This document shows, piece after piece, positions 53,827-63,482 of a stretch of DNA of 64,000 nt; positions within the stretch are counted from its first letter, which is position 1, and every line of letters starts with the position of its first letter. Origin of the DNA: Aeoliella straminimaris (GTDB lineage Bacteria > Planctomycetota > Planctomycetia > Pirellulales > Lacipirellulaceae); contig NZ_JAMXLR010000061.1 of assembly GCF_024054565.1 (NCBI RefSeq), positions 186,001 through 250,000 of the forward strand, read 5' to 3'. The notes below the pieces were generated by a model. It was not told where the DNA came from. It ran no database searches and saw only the letters and a program-made list of their open reading frames with translations. The translations under genes were made by a program, and so were the position numbers.

Positions 53827-55416
53827 TCAGTACACTTCGATGCTTTTGATAGCCCCGCCACCGGACGACAAGGCCGCCGACAGGCAGCGCTCGGCCGCAG
53901 CCAGCAGGCCGCCCGCGTCGTAGGATTTGGGAATCGCGGAAATCGAGGCCACGCCCGCCTTCAATGCCAGCGGCAGCGGCCCCGAATCTCGCTCGATCAG
54001 GTTGCCCAGCCACTGGGCGAGCCCCACCGCTTCGCGGCGCTCGGTTCCCGCCAACACCAGGGCCACACTCGCCGGCGCCAGACGATACAACTGCGACGTT
54101 GTCACGTCGTACTCGGTCACCAGCACCTGCAGCGCTCGCCGCAGCGACTCGGCCGCATCGGTCGACAGCTGCTCTTCGGTATCGCCAGTGACCTCCATGC
54201 ACACGAGCGACAGGGCCAGGCGACCGTTGCGACACTCCAAGGCGGTTTGGGTGACGGCCGCCGCGAGCCGCTGACGCTGGTCGACTCCGGCGGTATCGGT
54301 CGTGGTGCGGCCGCGGGGAGCTCGTGTGGTCGTTTCCGCGGCGTCCGCACGGCCACCGAGTTCTGCGGTGCTGGGTGGCTCGACGGTCTTGTTTGTAAAG
54401 TCGCTCATCGCCTGCTGCAGTTCCCGCGACTCGGTCAGCAACTCGTCGCACAGCCGATCTTCTCTTTCTACCAGCAGGCCAGCTGCTTCCTCACTCACAC
54501 TGGCCATCTGCCGCTGGGCTTGGGCGAGCACCTTGGTGTACGCCTCGGTGTCGGTCAAATCGACATCCAGCACGTCGGCCAGTTGCGCCACTTGCGGATC
54601 GATCTCCGCTACTAGTCGGCTCAAGTCTTCGCTGCTCAAACCACAGTAGGTCTCGCCCCGCTCCAACAGTTCGGGAAGCACCTGCAATTGATGATCCCCC
54701 ACCAATCGGACCAGTAAGTTCGATAGCACCATGACTTGCGGCAAGACGACCTCCGGATCGTAGGCATCCGCCGTGTTCTCGTTGGTTGGTCGATCGCGAA
54801 CCGCTGCGGTGTACATCTCGGGCAGGTGCCACTTACGCAATAGTTCGACCGTAAGCTGCGCATGATCGAAGCCCAGCGACCGTCGCTCCAGCTCGGCCAG
54901 CCGACGCTCTTCGCTGTGCACTTGTTCGAGGAACCGTGCGTAGGGCTCACCCAGTTGCTGCAGCAGCACCAGTTTGCCGATGTCGAGCAGCAGCGCCACC
55001 AGAAAGGCGTCGTCGCCGGGACCGTTCCAGCGCGTTTCCACTAGCTGCCGAGCCGCCACGGCTCGGGTGAGCGCTGCCCGCCAGTAGCCGCGCAGTTGCT
55101 CGGCATCCAGGCCGCCAAACAGTTTCTCGGGCAAGCTGAACCCCAGCACCAGCAGCTTCAGCGGCTTGATGCCCAATAGCGCCAGCGCCTGCGTCAGGTT
55201 CTCCACCTTGCCCGACAGACCAAACAGCGAACTGTTGACCACTTTCAGCAGCTTGGCGACCAAGGCGGGGTCGTTTTCGATGCATTCCTTCAAGGCCCGC
55301 GTATCGACCCGCTGACTGTCGGTTAGCCGCACAACTTCCATGGCCACAGCCGGCAATGAGTACAACGACTCGGCCTTGGCGACCATCGATTCAAGGGGCG
55401 AGCGAGAACTGGGCAT
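53827..55416 (-). CDS. HDOD protein with degenerate GGDEF-like C-terminus
   Basis: A 529-residue cytosolic signalling protein. Residues about 8-200 form an HDOD domain (LYSLPAVAMEVVRLTDSQRV, KLLKVVNSSLFGLSGKVENL, LLLDIGKLVLLQQLGEPYA). A helical linker with coiled-coil character (EDRLCDELLTESRELQQAMS) precedes a C-terminal module that looks like a GGDEF fold without the GGDEF motif (LKAGVASISAIPKSYDAGGL, LAAAERCLSAA). Diguanylate cyclase activity is unlikely. The start ATG 55416 (MPSSRSPLE) fits the domain edge. Confidence 0.8.
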   Translation of the reverse strand: MPSSRSPLESMVAKAESLYSLPAVAMEVVRLTDSQRVDTRALKECIENDPALVAKLLKVVNSSLFGLSGKVENLTQALALLGIKPLKLLVLGFSLPEKLFGGLDAEQLRGYWRAALTRAVAARQLVETRWNGPGDDAFLVALLLDIGKLVLLQQLGEPYARFLEQVHSEERRLAELERRSLGFDHAQLTVELLRKWHLPEMYTAAVRDRPTNENTADAYDPEVVLPQVMVLSNLLVRLVGDHQLQVLPELLERGETYCGLSSEDLSRLVAEIDPQVAQLADVLDVDLTDTEAYTKVLAQAQRQMASVSEEAAGLLVEREDRLCDELLTESRELQQAMSDFTNKTVEPPSTAELGGRADAAETTTRAPRGRTTTDTAGVDQRQRLAAAVTQTALECRNGRLALSLVCMEVTGDTEEQLSTDAAESLRRALQVLVTEYDVTTSQLYRLAPASVALVLAGTERREAVGLAQWLGNLIERDSGPLPLALKAGVASISAIPKSYDAGGLLAAAERCLSAALSSGGGAIKSIEVY

Positions 55417-55680
55417 GGGGACAGGAACTGGGGTGGCCAAAGGAGCGCGCAAGTCGGCACCGAAATCTAGCTTACGTCGGCGCGGTGCGCCGATGCCAGA
55501 TGCCCGCACTGCTAGCACAATCGCTATAACGCGCCCGGCGACCTGGTCTCGACGCTCCATCCAACCGACGTGCGCCGCGTGAGTCGGAGCCGCCATTCGC
55601 ATTCCCCCTTTTCCCTGCATGGTTTACAATCTCGGCTTGTCTCACCCGTACTTTCCGTCGACAGCAAGGATGCTCGTTCG

Positions 55681-58600
55681 ATGAGATGCTCCCCGCTAGT
55701 TGTTTGTTGCCTCGTCGCCCTGGCAATCCCCTCGACCATTCTGGCTCGTACCGCCACCCTGGCGGAAGTGCTGGCGGACGACGCCACGCTGCATGATGCG
55801 ACGTTCGTCGATGCGCAGCACGGCTGGGCTGTGGGCGATCGTGGCGTGGTGCTGGTCACCGACGATGGCGGCACGCATTGGTACCCGCAGCGTTCGGGTG
55901 TCGAGTGTCCGCTGCTGTCGGTCAGCTTTGTCGACCAGCAGCGCGGTTGGATTGTTGGCGGCCGCTCCACTCCCATCAACCATCGCACCGAAGGCGTCAT
56001 GCTGCGGACCATCGATGGTGGCACCTCGTGGCAACGTGTAATCGCGCCCACGCAGCCACGCCTCACGTACGTCAAGTTCTTCGACGCTGCCCGCGGGGTG
56101 GCCGCCGGCTACGGCAGCAGCTTCTATCCTTCGGGACTGTTCGCTTCCACCGATGGCGGCAAGAGCTGGCAGCCGCTCGCCCCCGGGCAACCTTCCACGT
56201 GGCTGGCGTGCGACTTCCTCGGCCCCGGCGCGGGACTGCTCGCCGGACCGCATGGCACACGCGCCGTGTTGATCGATCGCGAACTCCGCACCAGCCCCGC
56301 GGCGGCCATCGACAACCGCACGCCGCGCGACATTGCCATGACCTCCACCAGCGAGGGCTGGATGGTCGGCGACGATGGACTGTTGCTCAAGACCACCGAC
56401 TCGGGCGCCACCTGGCAGCCGCCGACCGGTCAGCCACTGCCGCTCGACCAACACACCAGTCGCGCCTGGCACTGGAACTCCGTGGCCGCCACGGGGCAAC
56501 ATGTCTGGATCGCCGGCGGGCCGGGCAGCGTGGTGGCTCACTCGACCGATGGCGGAACCACCTGGACTCTCACGCCCACCGGCACGCGGACTCCCCTGCA
56601 TCGACTCGTGTTTGCCGACGCCCAGCGTGGTTGGGCGGTGGGCGAACTCGGTACCATTCTGGTTACCGACGACGGTGGGCGGACCTGGCAGCGGCAGCGT
56701 GGTGGCGGCCGCGCAGCGATGCTTGCCCTGGCCGCGACCCCCGAACAACTTCCGCTGGAAATCGCTACACGCTACGCGGCGGGCGAAGGCTACCGCACGG
56801 CCGTGCTGCCGCTGTTCGCGACACTGCCCGCCGCGGTCGACTCGCTCGACCAGCATCGCACCGCCCAGGCCCTGGCGCACTGCGGCACCAACTACACCGG
56901 GTCGCTGTGGTCGGACCACACGCCACCCATTGGCTTTCACGATTCGCCCGAGCAGCTCATGGCCGAACTCAATCGTCAGACGGACGGCATGGCGCGCGAG
57001 CAACTGCTGGCGGCCCTGGTGCTGGCCATCCGCACCTGGCAACCCGAATTGCTGCTGGTACCGCACGAGCGCCAGCCCAACCAGAACGCGGCCAGTGCCG
57101 TGATCGAACAACTGGCCATCGAAGCCCAGCAGCTTGCAGCCGATCCGACCTACGGCGTGCAACTGGCCACCGTGGGTCTGCCTGCCTGGCAGGTGAAACG
57201 CACGGTGGGATTGCTGCCGGCCGGCGAGCGCGGCTCGATCCGGCTGTCGACGGACGACTTCGTCGCGTCGCTCGGCGGCTCGCCCGCCGCGTGGAGTTCG
57301 CCCGCCCGGGGACTGCTGTTCTCCGAGCACACGGTGCCGCCGCCGCTGGACGAGTTGGAGTTGATTTCGCAATTAACTGGCCTTCCTACTAATACGCGTG
57401 ACCTGTTCGCCGGTTTGCAGCTCGCCTCGGGCAGCGAAGCCCGCCGCCCGCTGGTGGCCAGCAATCCCAGCGACCTCGACCGGCTGCGCAAGCTCACTCA
57501 AAAGCGCGGCCAGCTGGTGCGTTTGCTCGACTACGCCGAAGGCAGCCCCATGTGGAGCGCCCAGGTGGTGAACCTGACTGGCGGACTCGATGCCCAGACC
57601 GGCGGTGAGCTGTTGTTCCAGCTCGCCGAGGGTTACCGTGCAACCGCCAGGCATGCCATGGCTGCCGATACGCTGTACTTGCTCGCCCGTCGCTATCCTG
57701 ATCACCCCCTTACCGAACAAGCCCTGGTTTGGCTCGTGCGTTACTACGCCAGTGGCGAGGTGGCCCATGTCGCTGGTCGGCAACAGGCCCATGCCTCGCG
57801 GACCCGGCCCCTGGCCAACGTACAGTATCAGGACGAAGCGCCCGCTGCCGAGCAACCGCAAGCCGAACTGCCACAGCACTCCGACGGCACGACCGCCACG
57901 CTTACCGTCGACCAACGGCTGGAGCGGGCCACGCTGCTGGGCGGGTACATGGAAAAAGCACGCCCCGCGCTCTATGCCGAACCCGAGCTGCGTTTCCCAC
58001 TCGCTACCGCGTCCCGAAAACTCGGCTTCAACAACACGGCCGAACGCTACTTCGCCGTCCTCAGCAAGTCGGGCGTCGAGCAAGGTTGGGTCTCGGCCGG
58101 CCACGTGGAAAACTGGCTCGCCAAGCCGGACGAGCTGCCTCCCCAGAAACCGCTGGTCACCTGCAAGGCAACCAAGGACGTTCCCCACCTCGACGGCCTG
58201 CTGGACGAACCGTTCTGGCAATCGGCCGAGGTGGCCCGCGTCGCTCATCCCAACCAGCGCAACGATCCCACCGCGGTGGAAGTCAAACTCGCCCGCGACG
58301 AGAAGTTCCTGTACCTCGCTATCAGCGCCCCTCGCCTGCGTGATGAAAAGTACGAGCCGAACGACAGTCGCCGCACCCGCGATGCCGACCTCAGCCAGTT
58401 CGATCGCGTGAAGCTCCGCATCGACATGGACCGCGACTACGCCACGGCGTACGAGCTCACGGTCGACTGCCGCGGCTGGACCAACGACGCCTGCTGGGGC
58501 GATGCGAGTTGGAACCCCCGCTGGTTCGTCGCTCATCACCTCGCCGACACCGCTTGGACCGCCGAAGTGGCCATCGCCTGGAGCGACCTCACCGAGCCCG

Positions 58601-58725
58601 CCCCCGCGCTGCTCGACACCTGGTGCCTGGGCATCACCCGAAAAACCTCCCACGGGCACACCACCAGCTGGACCGGCACCGCCGGCGACTCGCCGGAGAG
58701 CTTCGGCCTGCTGCTGTTCCGCTAG
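55681..58725 (+). CDS. Exported Ycf48-like beta-propeller with CBM9-like C-terminus
   Basis: A 1014-residue secreted protein. After a signal peptide (MRCSPLVVCCLVALAIPSTI) come at least five Ycf48/BNR-type propeller repeats, each with a WAVG / TDDGG / W pattern (AQHGWAVGDRGVVLVTDDGG, DAQRGWAVGELGTILVTDDG; about 35-345). A long alpha-rich middle with a tetratricopeptide-like section is followed by a C-terminal CBM9-like sugar-binding fold (LDGLLDEPFWQSAEVARV, FDRVKLRIDMDRDYATAYEL; about 820-1010). The start ATG 55681 has AAGGA upstream. The function is unknown; adhesion or assembly at the envelope is possible. Confidence 0.82.
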   Translation: MRCSPLVVCCLVALAIPSTILARTATLAEVLADDATLHDATFVDAQHGWAVGDRGVVLVTDDGGTHWYPQRSGVECPLLSVSFVDQQRGWIVGGRSTPINHRTEGVMLRTIDGGTSWQRVIAPTQPRLTYVKFFDAARGVAAGYGSSFYPSGLFASTDGGKSWQPLAPGQPSTWLACDFLGPGAGLLAGPHGTRAVLIDRELRTSPAAAIDNRTPRDIAMTSTSEGWMVGDDGLLLKTTDSGATWQPPTGQPLPLDQHTSRAWHWNSVAATGQHVWIAGGPGSVVAHSTDGGTTWTLTPTGTRTPLHRLVFADAQRGWAVGELGTILVTDDGGRTWQRQRGGGRAAMLALAATPEQLPLEIATRYAAGEGYRTAVLPLFATLPAAVDSLDQHRTAQALAHCGTNYTGSLWSDHTPPIGFHDSPEQLMAELNRQTDGMAREQLLAALVLAIRTWQPELLLVPHERQPNQNAASAVIEQLAIEAQQLAADPTYGVQLATVGLPAWQVKRTVGLLPAGERGSIRLSTDDFVASLGGSPAAWSSPARGLLFSEHTVPPPLDELELISQLTGLPTNTRDLFAGLQLASGSEARRPLVASNPSDLDRLRKLTQKRGQLVRLLDYAEGSPMWSAQVVNLTGGLDAQTGGELLFQLAEGYRATARHAMAADTLYLLARRYPDHPLTEQALVWLVRYYASGEVAHVAGRQQAHASRTRPLANVQYQDEAPAAEQPQAELPQHSDGTTATLTVDQRLERATLLGGYMEKARPALYAEPELRFPLATASRKLGFNNTAERYFAVLSKSGVEQGWVSAGHVENWLAKPDELPPQKPLVTCKATKDVPHLDGLLDEPFWQSAEVARVAHPNQRNDPTAVEVKLARDEKFLYLAISAPRLRDEKYEPNDSRRTRDADLSQFDRVKLRIDMDRDYATAYELTVDCRGWTNDACWGDASWNPRWFVAHHLADTAWTAEVAIAWSDLTEPAPALLDTWCLGITRKTSHGHTTSWTGTAGDSPESFGLLLFR

Positions 58726-59503
58726 AGCCGCGCGAGTAGTGGTACAACTCTTGGGGATTTACATCCGTGGGCCCAAAACTCAACGGGTTTTGGTCACCCC
58801 CCAGGTGGTGAAACCCCTTGTTTTGCAGTGCAAACCATCCGCAGGGTGCGACAAAACCCCGAGAGTAGTCCCCACCTATACAGCGAGTTGTCCCAATACT
58901 CCCAGGTTGGCCCAAAACTCACCGAGCTGGCCCATAACTCCACGAGCCCCCAGCAAACACCTACTCACCTACTCACCTACTCAAGTGGCGAGCGCACCTT
59001 CGGCCTATGCACCCAGCCCGTGCGGCACCTTCATTAGATCAACCGCCCGCACGATTTCTACCGCGATTATTTGACAGCCAAGATTTGGCGCCCGCCCGCG
59101 CCACCACCATCCACGCTTCCCCACCCATTCCCCAGAGCACATCAGGCGACCGCCCCCCCACAAGAATCACCTTCGTTGCAAATGCTGCGCGGGTGCCCCC
59201 ATTCGTACCCACACGGGACAATGCGACTGGGACTGGTTTTCTGACGACTGCCAACTAGCTGCAATGAGCTACACCGATGCGGATTCGTAAGTTGAGTTTC
59301 CGACAGAGGTTGTGACATCCTCAGCGGCGTAGACGCCCACTAGATTGCGGTACGTGATGACCCCCGCGGGGAGTTTCGGGGGCACAAAAGGCGTGCGGTT
59401 TTGCTACAATCGAGGGACGGCCTATTCACACTTTTTGTGGATAAGCAGTCCTGCCCGGACTTATCTACATTTTTGTGTCTAATAACAAGTTCGCCGACAG
59501 CAA
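58726..59503. other. Non-coding region with repeats and a candidate promoter
   Basis: No convincing gene. Bases 58957-58985 hold a CACCTACT tandem array. A block with GTGCGACAAAACCCC and TTCTACCGCG resembles the region near 16850-17000. An extended -10 (TGCTACAAT, 59402-59410) could start transcription of the gene at 59504. Base composition shifts to more AT-rich beyond about 59.3 kb. Confidence 0.45.
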
Positions 59504-59938
59504 ATGGCTTCTCAAATCGCATACAAAGACAAAGAAGTCCCGACGAACAACATGCAGTTTTCGTCGTTGATCGACTTTGTAATTCAGGTAGGACGCACGA
59601 CTGCACGGACACCCGACGAGGAGCGGTACGTTGACCGGATGAACCAACTAAACGAAACGGAATTTTGGCCGGGGCGAGGAATTCAGATCGAAGACGACTT
59701 CCCCGACATCGAGGAACAGAAATTCTGGGCAAGAGTCTTTCTTGATACGGCACGTGAAATCTTCGAACGCCGGATTGGGATTCACGAACATTCGTTTTGG
59801 CAAGCACAGCGGATCTGGCAGGCATATGGCGCGGGTCAGCTTTTTGTTGATGCAGTCCGAGATTCAGACAGGCGTTGGTTGCCTGACTCCCGCGACTATC
59901 GTGAATTTGATATCGTGGTCAATAAACGTGATCCGTAG
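59504..59938 (+). CDS. Unknown 144-aa protein upstream of caspase-like gene
   Basis: Unrecognised soluble protein, rich in acidic and aromatic residues (FWPGRGIQIEDDFPDIEEQK, FWARVFLDTAREIFERRIGI). No signal peptide, membrane helix or known motif is seen. Codon and base usage are more AT-rich than in the first 58 kb, as in the caspase-like gene 383 bases downstream, so the two may have been acquired together. Confidence 0.6.
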   Translation: MASQIAYKDKEVPTNNMQFSSLIDFVIQVGRTTARTPDEERYVDRMNQLNETEFWPGRGIQIEDDFPDIEEQKFWARVFLDTAREIFERRIGIHEHSFWQAQRIWQAYGAGQLFVDAVRDSDRRWLPDSRDYREFDIVVNKRDP

Positions 59939-59950
59939 AATGTCGGCGAA

Positions 59951-60027
59951 CCATCGCATGCACGGGAGCGGCGGTGGCCAGCGGATTTTGAAATCAACGT
60001 CAACTCCCGCCGCCCCGTGATGCGGGT
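59951..60027. repeat. Imperfect palindrome before the caspase-like gene
   Basis: Left part TCGCATGCACGGGAGCGGCG and inverted right part CCGCATCACGGGGCGGCGGG, around a short centre. I recall similar sequences as dispersed repeats in Rhodopirellula-type genomes, but cannot check this here. Confidence 0.55.
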
Positions 60028-60028
60028 C

Positions 60029-60064
60029 GTTCAGCGAGCATCCATGCTCGTTGAACGGGTTGGC
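60029..60064 (+). repeat. Direct repeat, left copy
   Basis: A 36-base sequence beginning GTTCAGCGAGCATCCATGCT, containing the palindrome GTTCA-CGAGCAT / ATGCTCG-TGAAC. An identical copy in the same orientation is at 62177-62212, beyond the caspase-like gene. Confidence 0.85.
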
Positions 60065-60289
60065 GGATGAGCCGCTGACCTTGCTGGTGCGGCGCACCGC
60101 CGCGCAACTACGACCTGGGGACTTGGAGGCCCAAGTCGCACTTACCTCGGCGGACGTTTTCCCGCGCGGAGAACGTCTGGATTTGGCCCGCATGGATGCG
60201 CGCCGAACAAGGCGGATGGAACTGACCAAGCACACCGCGTGGATCGAGGACAAGCATCCATGCTTGGCAGCTCATCCGCCAACCCGTTC
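60053..60289. repeat. Inverted-repeat element between unknown gene and caspase-like gene
   Basis: Perfect 20-base inverted ends GAACGGGTTGGCGGATGAGC (60053-60072) and its reverse complement (60270-60289) enclose about 200 bases. The inside has a readable stretch (EAQVALTSADVFPRGERLDL) that I suspect is a dispersed planctomycete repeat, not a gene. The left end overlaps the direct repeat at 60029-60064. Confidence 0.7.
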
Positions 60290-60321
60290 GACCGACCAAC
60301 ACCGACTTTCCTATTCCAAAA

Positions 60322-62040
60322 ATGCCTGCAACCGCACCCAAATACCGGCGTAGTCATGCACTTGTAATTGGAATCAATGATTACAAACACGCATCACCTC
60401 TAGGCTACGCTGTCAATGATGCGAATTCCGTGGCCGACTTTCTGCGCACAAATTTTTCTTTTGCGTCGAAGGACGTACAAGTATTGCTTGATCAAGATGC
60501 AACAAGATCCGCCATTCATAAATCGTTCCTTCGCTTTTCGGGAGAAGCAACACATGTCGATGACCGATTGTTCGTGTTCTTCGCTGGTCACGGACATACC
60601 GAACGCTCTAAACGGGGTGACGTCGGATACCTCGTACCTTCGGATGGCGACCCAGACGATCTCTCGACACTCATTCGCTGGGACACACTCACACGCGATT
60701 CGGACCTAATTGAGGCGAAGCACATACTGTTTGTAATGGACGCGTGCTATGGCGGACTCGCCATCACACGTGCCCTGAAACCGGGTTCAATTCGTTTTCT
60801 AAAGGACATGCTGCAACGTGTTTCCCGTCAAGTATTAACTGCGGGAAAAGCCGACGAATTGGTCGCAGACCTTGGGGGGCCGCGTCCTGATCACTCAGTC
60901 TTTACGGGCCATTTTCTCGATGCACTTGACGGTGCCGCAACGTCCGAAGGCGTGCTGACCGCAAACGGAGTTATGGCGTACGTCTACCAGCAGGTTGCTG
61001 CTGATCACGAATCGAACCAGACGCCGCATTACGGCTACCTCCATGGAGACGGAGACTTCATATTCAATCCGCCCAATATTGACGACATTGACACCGACGA
61101 ATCCAAAGATGAGGACATCTTGGTAGCCATCCCCGGCTCCGCCGGCGCGGAAGAACAGCAATCGGAACTAACCTTAGTTGACAAAGCAAAATCGCTTGTC
61201 GCCAATCCCGAAGACCGAATCAAGCTGCACGAACTCGTTGTTAAAGAGACACGCGACGTTCTCGCGGCCGTAACAACGAATACCTTCAAAGTTCAAGGGA
61301 CATGGTCCGAAGAGGAGTTCTCAGAGCGTATTAGTCAATACAACCAAGCTATCGCCGACCTACGAGCCGTGGAAATGCTACTTGGGTTTTGGGGAACTGA
61401 TACTCATCACGATGTGATAACACTTCCGGTAAAGCGGCTCGCTGAGCAAGTGACCCTGTCATCCGGATTGAATGTTTGGTTGGGACTGCGTTGGTACCCC
61501 GTTGTGGCTCTAACTTATTGTTGCGGCTTGGGTGCCGTCGCATCTCGACGTTACTCAAATCTACGCGCAGTCCTGCGCGCCCAATTGCCTGATCAGCGGC
61601 AACGCAGCGCAACTGTTTCACTTGTTGACTCCATGTTCGGAGACTTTGCAGAAATCAGTCAAGCTTTCAAGGCTCTTCCAGGTCACAAGCAGAACTACGT
61701 GCCAGTAAGTGAATACTTATTCAAAGAGTTGCAGCCTGTCGCGGATGATGTGCTGTTTCTCGGCGCGGACTACGAAACTCAATTTGACCGTCTCGAACTG
61801 CTAATTGCGCTTGAAAGTGTCACGGTTACCGAGGGTTGGGGACCCATCGGAAGATTCGGATGGAAGCATAAAAATCGTAGTGGGCTGGCCAGTCCACTTG
61901 AAGCATTGATTGCCGAAGCAGAAGCGGCGGGTAACAATTGGGAACCAATCCAAGGTGGCTTGTTTGATGGGTCGATAGACACTCTCAAGAAAAGTGTTGA
62001 ACAATTCAGACCGACAATTGAAGAACTCAGGTGGTTTTAA
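60322..62040 (+). CDS. Caspase-like (C14) protein with unknown C-terminal domain
   Basis: A 572-residue protein. Residues 10-250 form a caspase-family protease domain: HALVIGINDYKHASPLGYAV, catalytic His90 in FVFFAGHGH and catalytic Cys142 in MDACYGG. The remaining 310 residues form a helical domain of unknown type (WYPVVALTYCCGLGAVASRR, LEALIAEAEAAGNNWEPIQG). Such caspase-like proteases with added C-terminal parts are known from bacterial conflict and programmed-death systems. The start ATG 60322 leaves no long leader after the repeat. AT-rich composition and flanking direct repeats suggest transfer. Confidence 0.85.
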   Translation: MPATAPKYRRSHALVIGINDYKHASPLGYAVNDANSVADFLRTNFSFASKDVQVLLDQDATRSAIHKSFLRFSGEATHVDDRLFVFFAGHGHTERSKRGDVGYLVPSDGDPDDLSTLIRWDTLTRDSDLIEAKHILFVMDACYGGLAITRALKPGSIRFLKDMLQRVSRQVLTAGKADELVADLGGPRPDHSVFTGHFLDALDGAATSEGVLTANGVMAYVYQQVAADHESNQTPHYGYLHGDGDFIFNPPNIDDIDTDESKDEDILVAIPGSAGAEEQQSELTLVDKAKSLVANPEDRIKLHELVVKETRDVLAAVTTNTFKVQGTWSEEEFSERISQYNQAIADLRAVEMLLGFWGTDTHHDVITLPVKRLAEQVTLSSGLNVWLGLRWYPVVALTYCCGLGAVASRRYSNLRAVLRAQLPDQRQRSATVSLVDSMFGDFAEISQAFKALPGHKQNYVPVSEYLFKELQPVADDVLFLGADYETQFDRLELLIALESVTVTEGWGPIGRFGWKHKNRSGLASPLEALIAEAEAAGNNWEPIQGGLFDGSIDTLKKSVEQFRPTIEELRWF

Positions 62041-62176
62041 TACACGAACATCGGCCTAACCAAACGGTGAACCGGAGTTGGCTCGCCACTCGGTGTTTCA
62101 ACGTCGTTTCCTTCGTCTACAATTTCCGGTGTGCCAACGTCAGCCGCGTTGGTCCGTCAACCCGATTACCTCAGCT

Positions 62177-62212
62177 GTTCAGCGAGCATCCATGCTCGTT
62201 GAACGGGTTGGC
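62177..62212 (+). repeat. Direct repeat, right copy
   Basis: Identical over 36 bases to 60029-60064. It ends just upstream of the oxidoreductase start at 62229. Confidence 0.85.
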
Positions 62213-62228
62213 CAAGAAAACTAGAAAT

Positions 62229-63482
62229 ATGAGAGAAGAGATGAACGAAAACGAGCAGCAAATGCCGATGGATCGACGTGAATTTGGGCGGATGCTCGGG
62301 GTGGCAGGTGCTATCTGGGGAATGAGTCGAGTGCCTGCGTCGGGAGCTCCAAAGGCACCAACGGATGCAGATGGGAAAGTGATTCCCGGTTTCGAAAAAA
62401 CCAAGGATGAGCCGACTCGTGCGAAGGGTTGGCAGCCGGTCTCCGATCGCAAGGTTAAGGTGGGAATCGCCGGATACGGACTCTGCAAATTCGGTGCTGC
62501 TTTCTTTTACCAGACCCATCCCAACGTCGAAGTGGTGGCCGCTACCGATCTCGATCCCGGGCGGTGTGCCGAACTGGCCAAGGCGGTGGGTGCGAAGAAG
62601 ACCTATCCGTCCTGCGAAGAAATGATCAAGGACAAGAGCATCGAAGCCATCTACATCGCCACCGATGCCCCGAGCCACGCACGACTGGCCATCATGGCGC
62701 TGGAACACGGCAAGCATGTTTGCTCCGCTGTTCCGGCTGTGTTCGGGTTTGAGGCGGAAGATGAAGCGGAGAAATTGTTCAATGCCGTCAAAAAGAGCGG
62801 ATTGAAATACATGATGAACGAAACATCGACGTTTCATGAGGATCTCTACTCAAAAAGACTGCAGTACCACGCAGGAGCCCTTGGAAAGATCATCTATTCA
62901 GAGGGTGAGTATTGGCACGATGGCATCGGCACTCTCGGAAGTTACAATGCGAAGAACGGCAAGATTGACGAGTTTGGGTGGCGCCGTGCCTTGCCCCCGA
63001 TGTGGTATCCGACCCACGCCACGGCCTACTACGTTTCGGTGACCGGGAAGCGGTTCACGGAGGTGTCCGGTCTCGGAACTGCGAGCTACTACCCGGTCTT
63101 CCAGGAGGCTGACAACCAGTATCACAACTCCTTCGGCACGGAGATTGCGATGCTCAAGACGAGCGAGGGGGGAATCTCACGCATGGGAGTGAGCTGGGAC
63201 ATGAAGAACGCCGAGGGGGAACAGGGACGCGTCTACGGGGAGAAGCCCCATGACAACTCAATCGTCGGCAGCCGACCGCCTCTCCCTCCCAGCGTTGGAG
63301 CTGGCGGCCATGGTGGTTCTCACGGGAGGTTGACCAATAACTTCATCGAATCGATTCTGCTGGATCGAAAACCCATCGTGGGTATCGGAGATGCCTTGAA
63401 CATGACTCTCGCTGGGACGATTGCACACAAATCCGCACTAAAGGGCGGCGTTTGGATGAAGATTACGCAGTATGATTTGTAA
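62229..63482 (+). CDS. Tat-exported Gfo/Idh/MocA family oxidoreductase
   Basis: A 417-residue NAD(P)-dependent oxidoreductase. A twin-arginine-type leader (MDRREFGRMLGVAGAIWGMS) precedes the Rossmann domain with VKVGIAGYGLCKFGAAFF and VVAATDLDPGRC, the EAIYIATDAPSHARLAIMAL motif and HGKHVCSAVPAVF, where family members usually have EKP. The C-terminal catalytic half includes EGEYWHDG. The substrate is probably a sugar derivative. Alternative starts are ATG 62241 or the methionine just before DRREF. It follows the right direct repeat. Confidence 0.88.
   Translation: MREEMNENEQQMPMDRREFGRMLGVAGAIWGMSRVPASGAPKAPTDADGKVIPGFEKTKDEPTRAKGWQPVSDRKVKVGIAGYGLCKFGAAFFYQTHPNVEVVAATDLDPGRCAELAKAVGAKKTYPSCEEMIKDKSIEAIYIATDAPSHARLAIMALEHGKHVCSAVPAVFGFEAEDEAEKLFNAVKKSGLKYMMNETSTFHEDLYSKRLQYHAGALGKIIYSEGEYWHDGIGTLGSYNAKNGKIDEFGWRRALPPMWYPTHATAYYVSVTGKRFTEVSGLGTASYYPVFQEADNQYHNSFGTEIAMLKTSEGGISRMGVSWDMKNAEGEQGRVYGEKPHDNSIVGSRPPLPPSVGAGGHGGSHGRLTNNFIESILLDRKPIVGIGDALNMTLAGTIAHKSALKGGVWMKITQYDL

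Noticed and set aside
53428..54615. Long plus-strand frame across the S2P and HDOD genes
   Set aside because: It spans two well-supported minus-strand genes and has no domain.
55696..58659. Two long antisense frames opposite the Ycf48-like gene
   Set aside because: Shadows of a high-GC coding strand; no domains.
60051..60353. 100-residue plus-strand frame before the caspase-like gene
   Set aside because: It lies inside an inverted-repeat element and runs into the caspase gene start; more likely dispersed repeat sequence.
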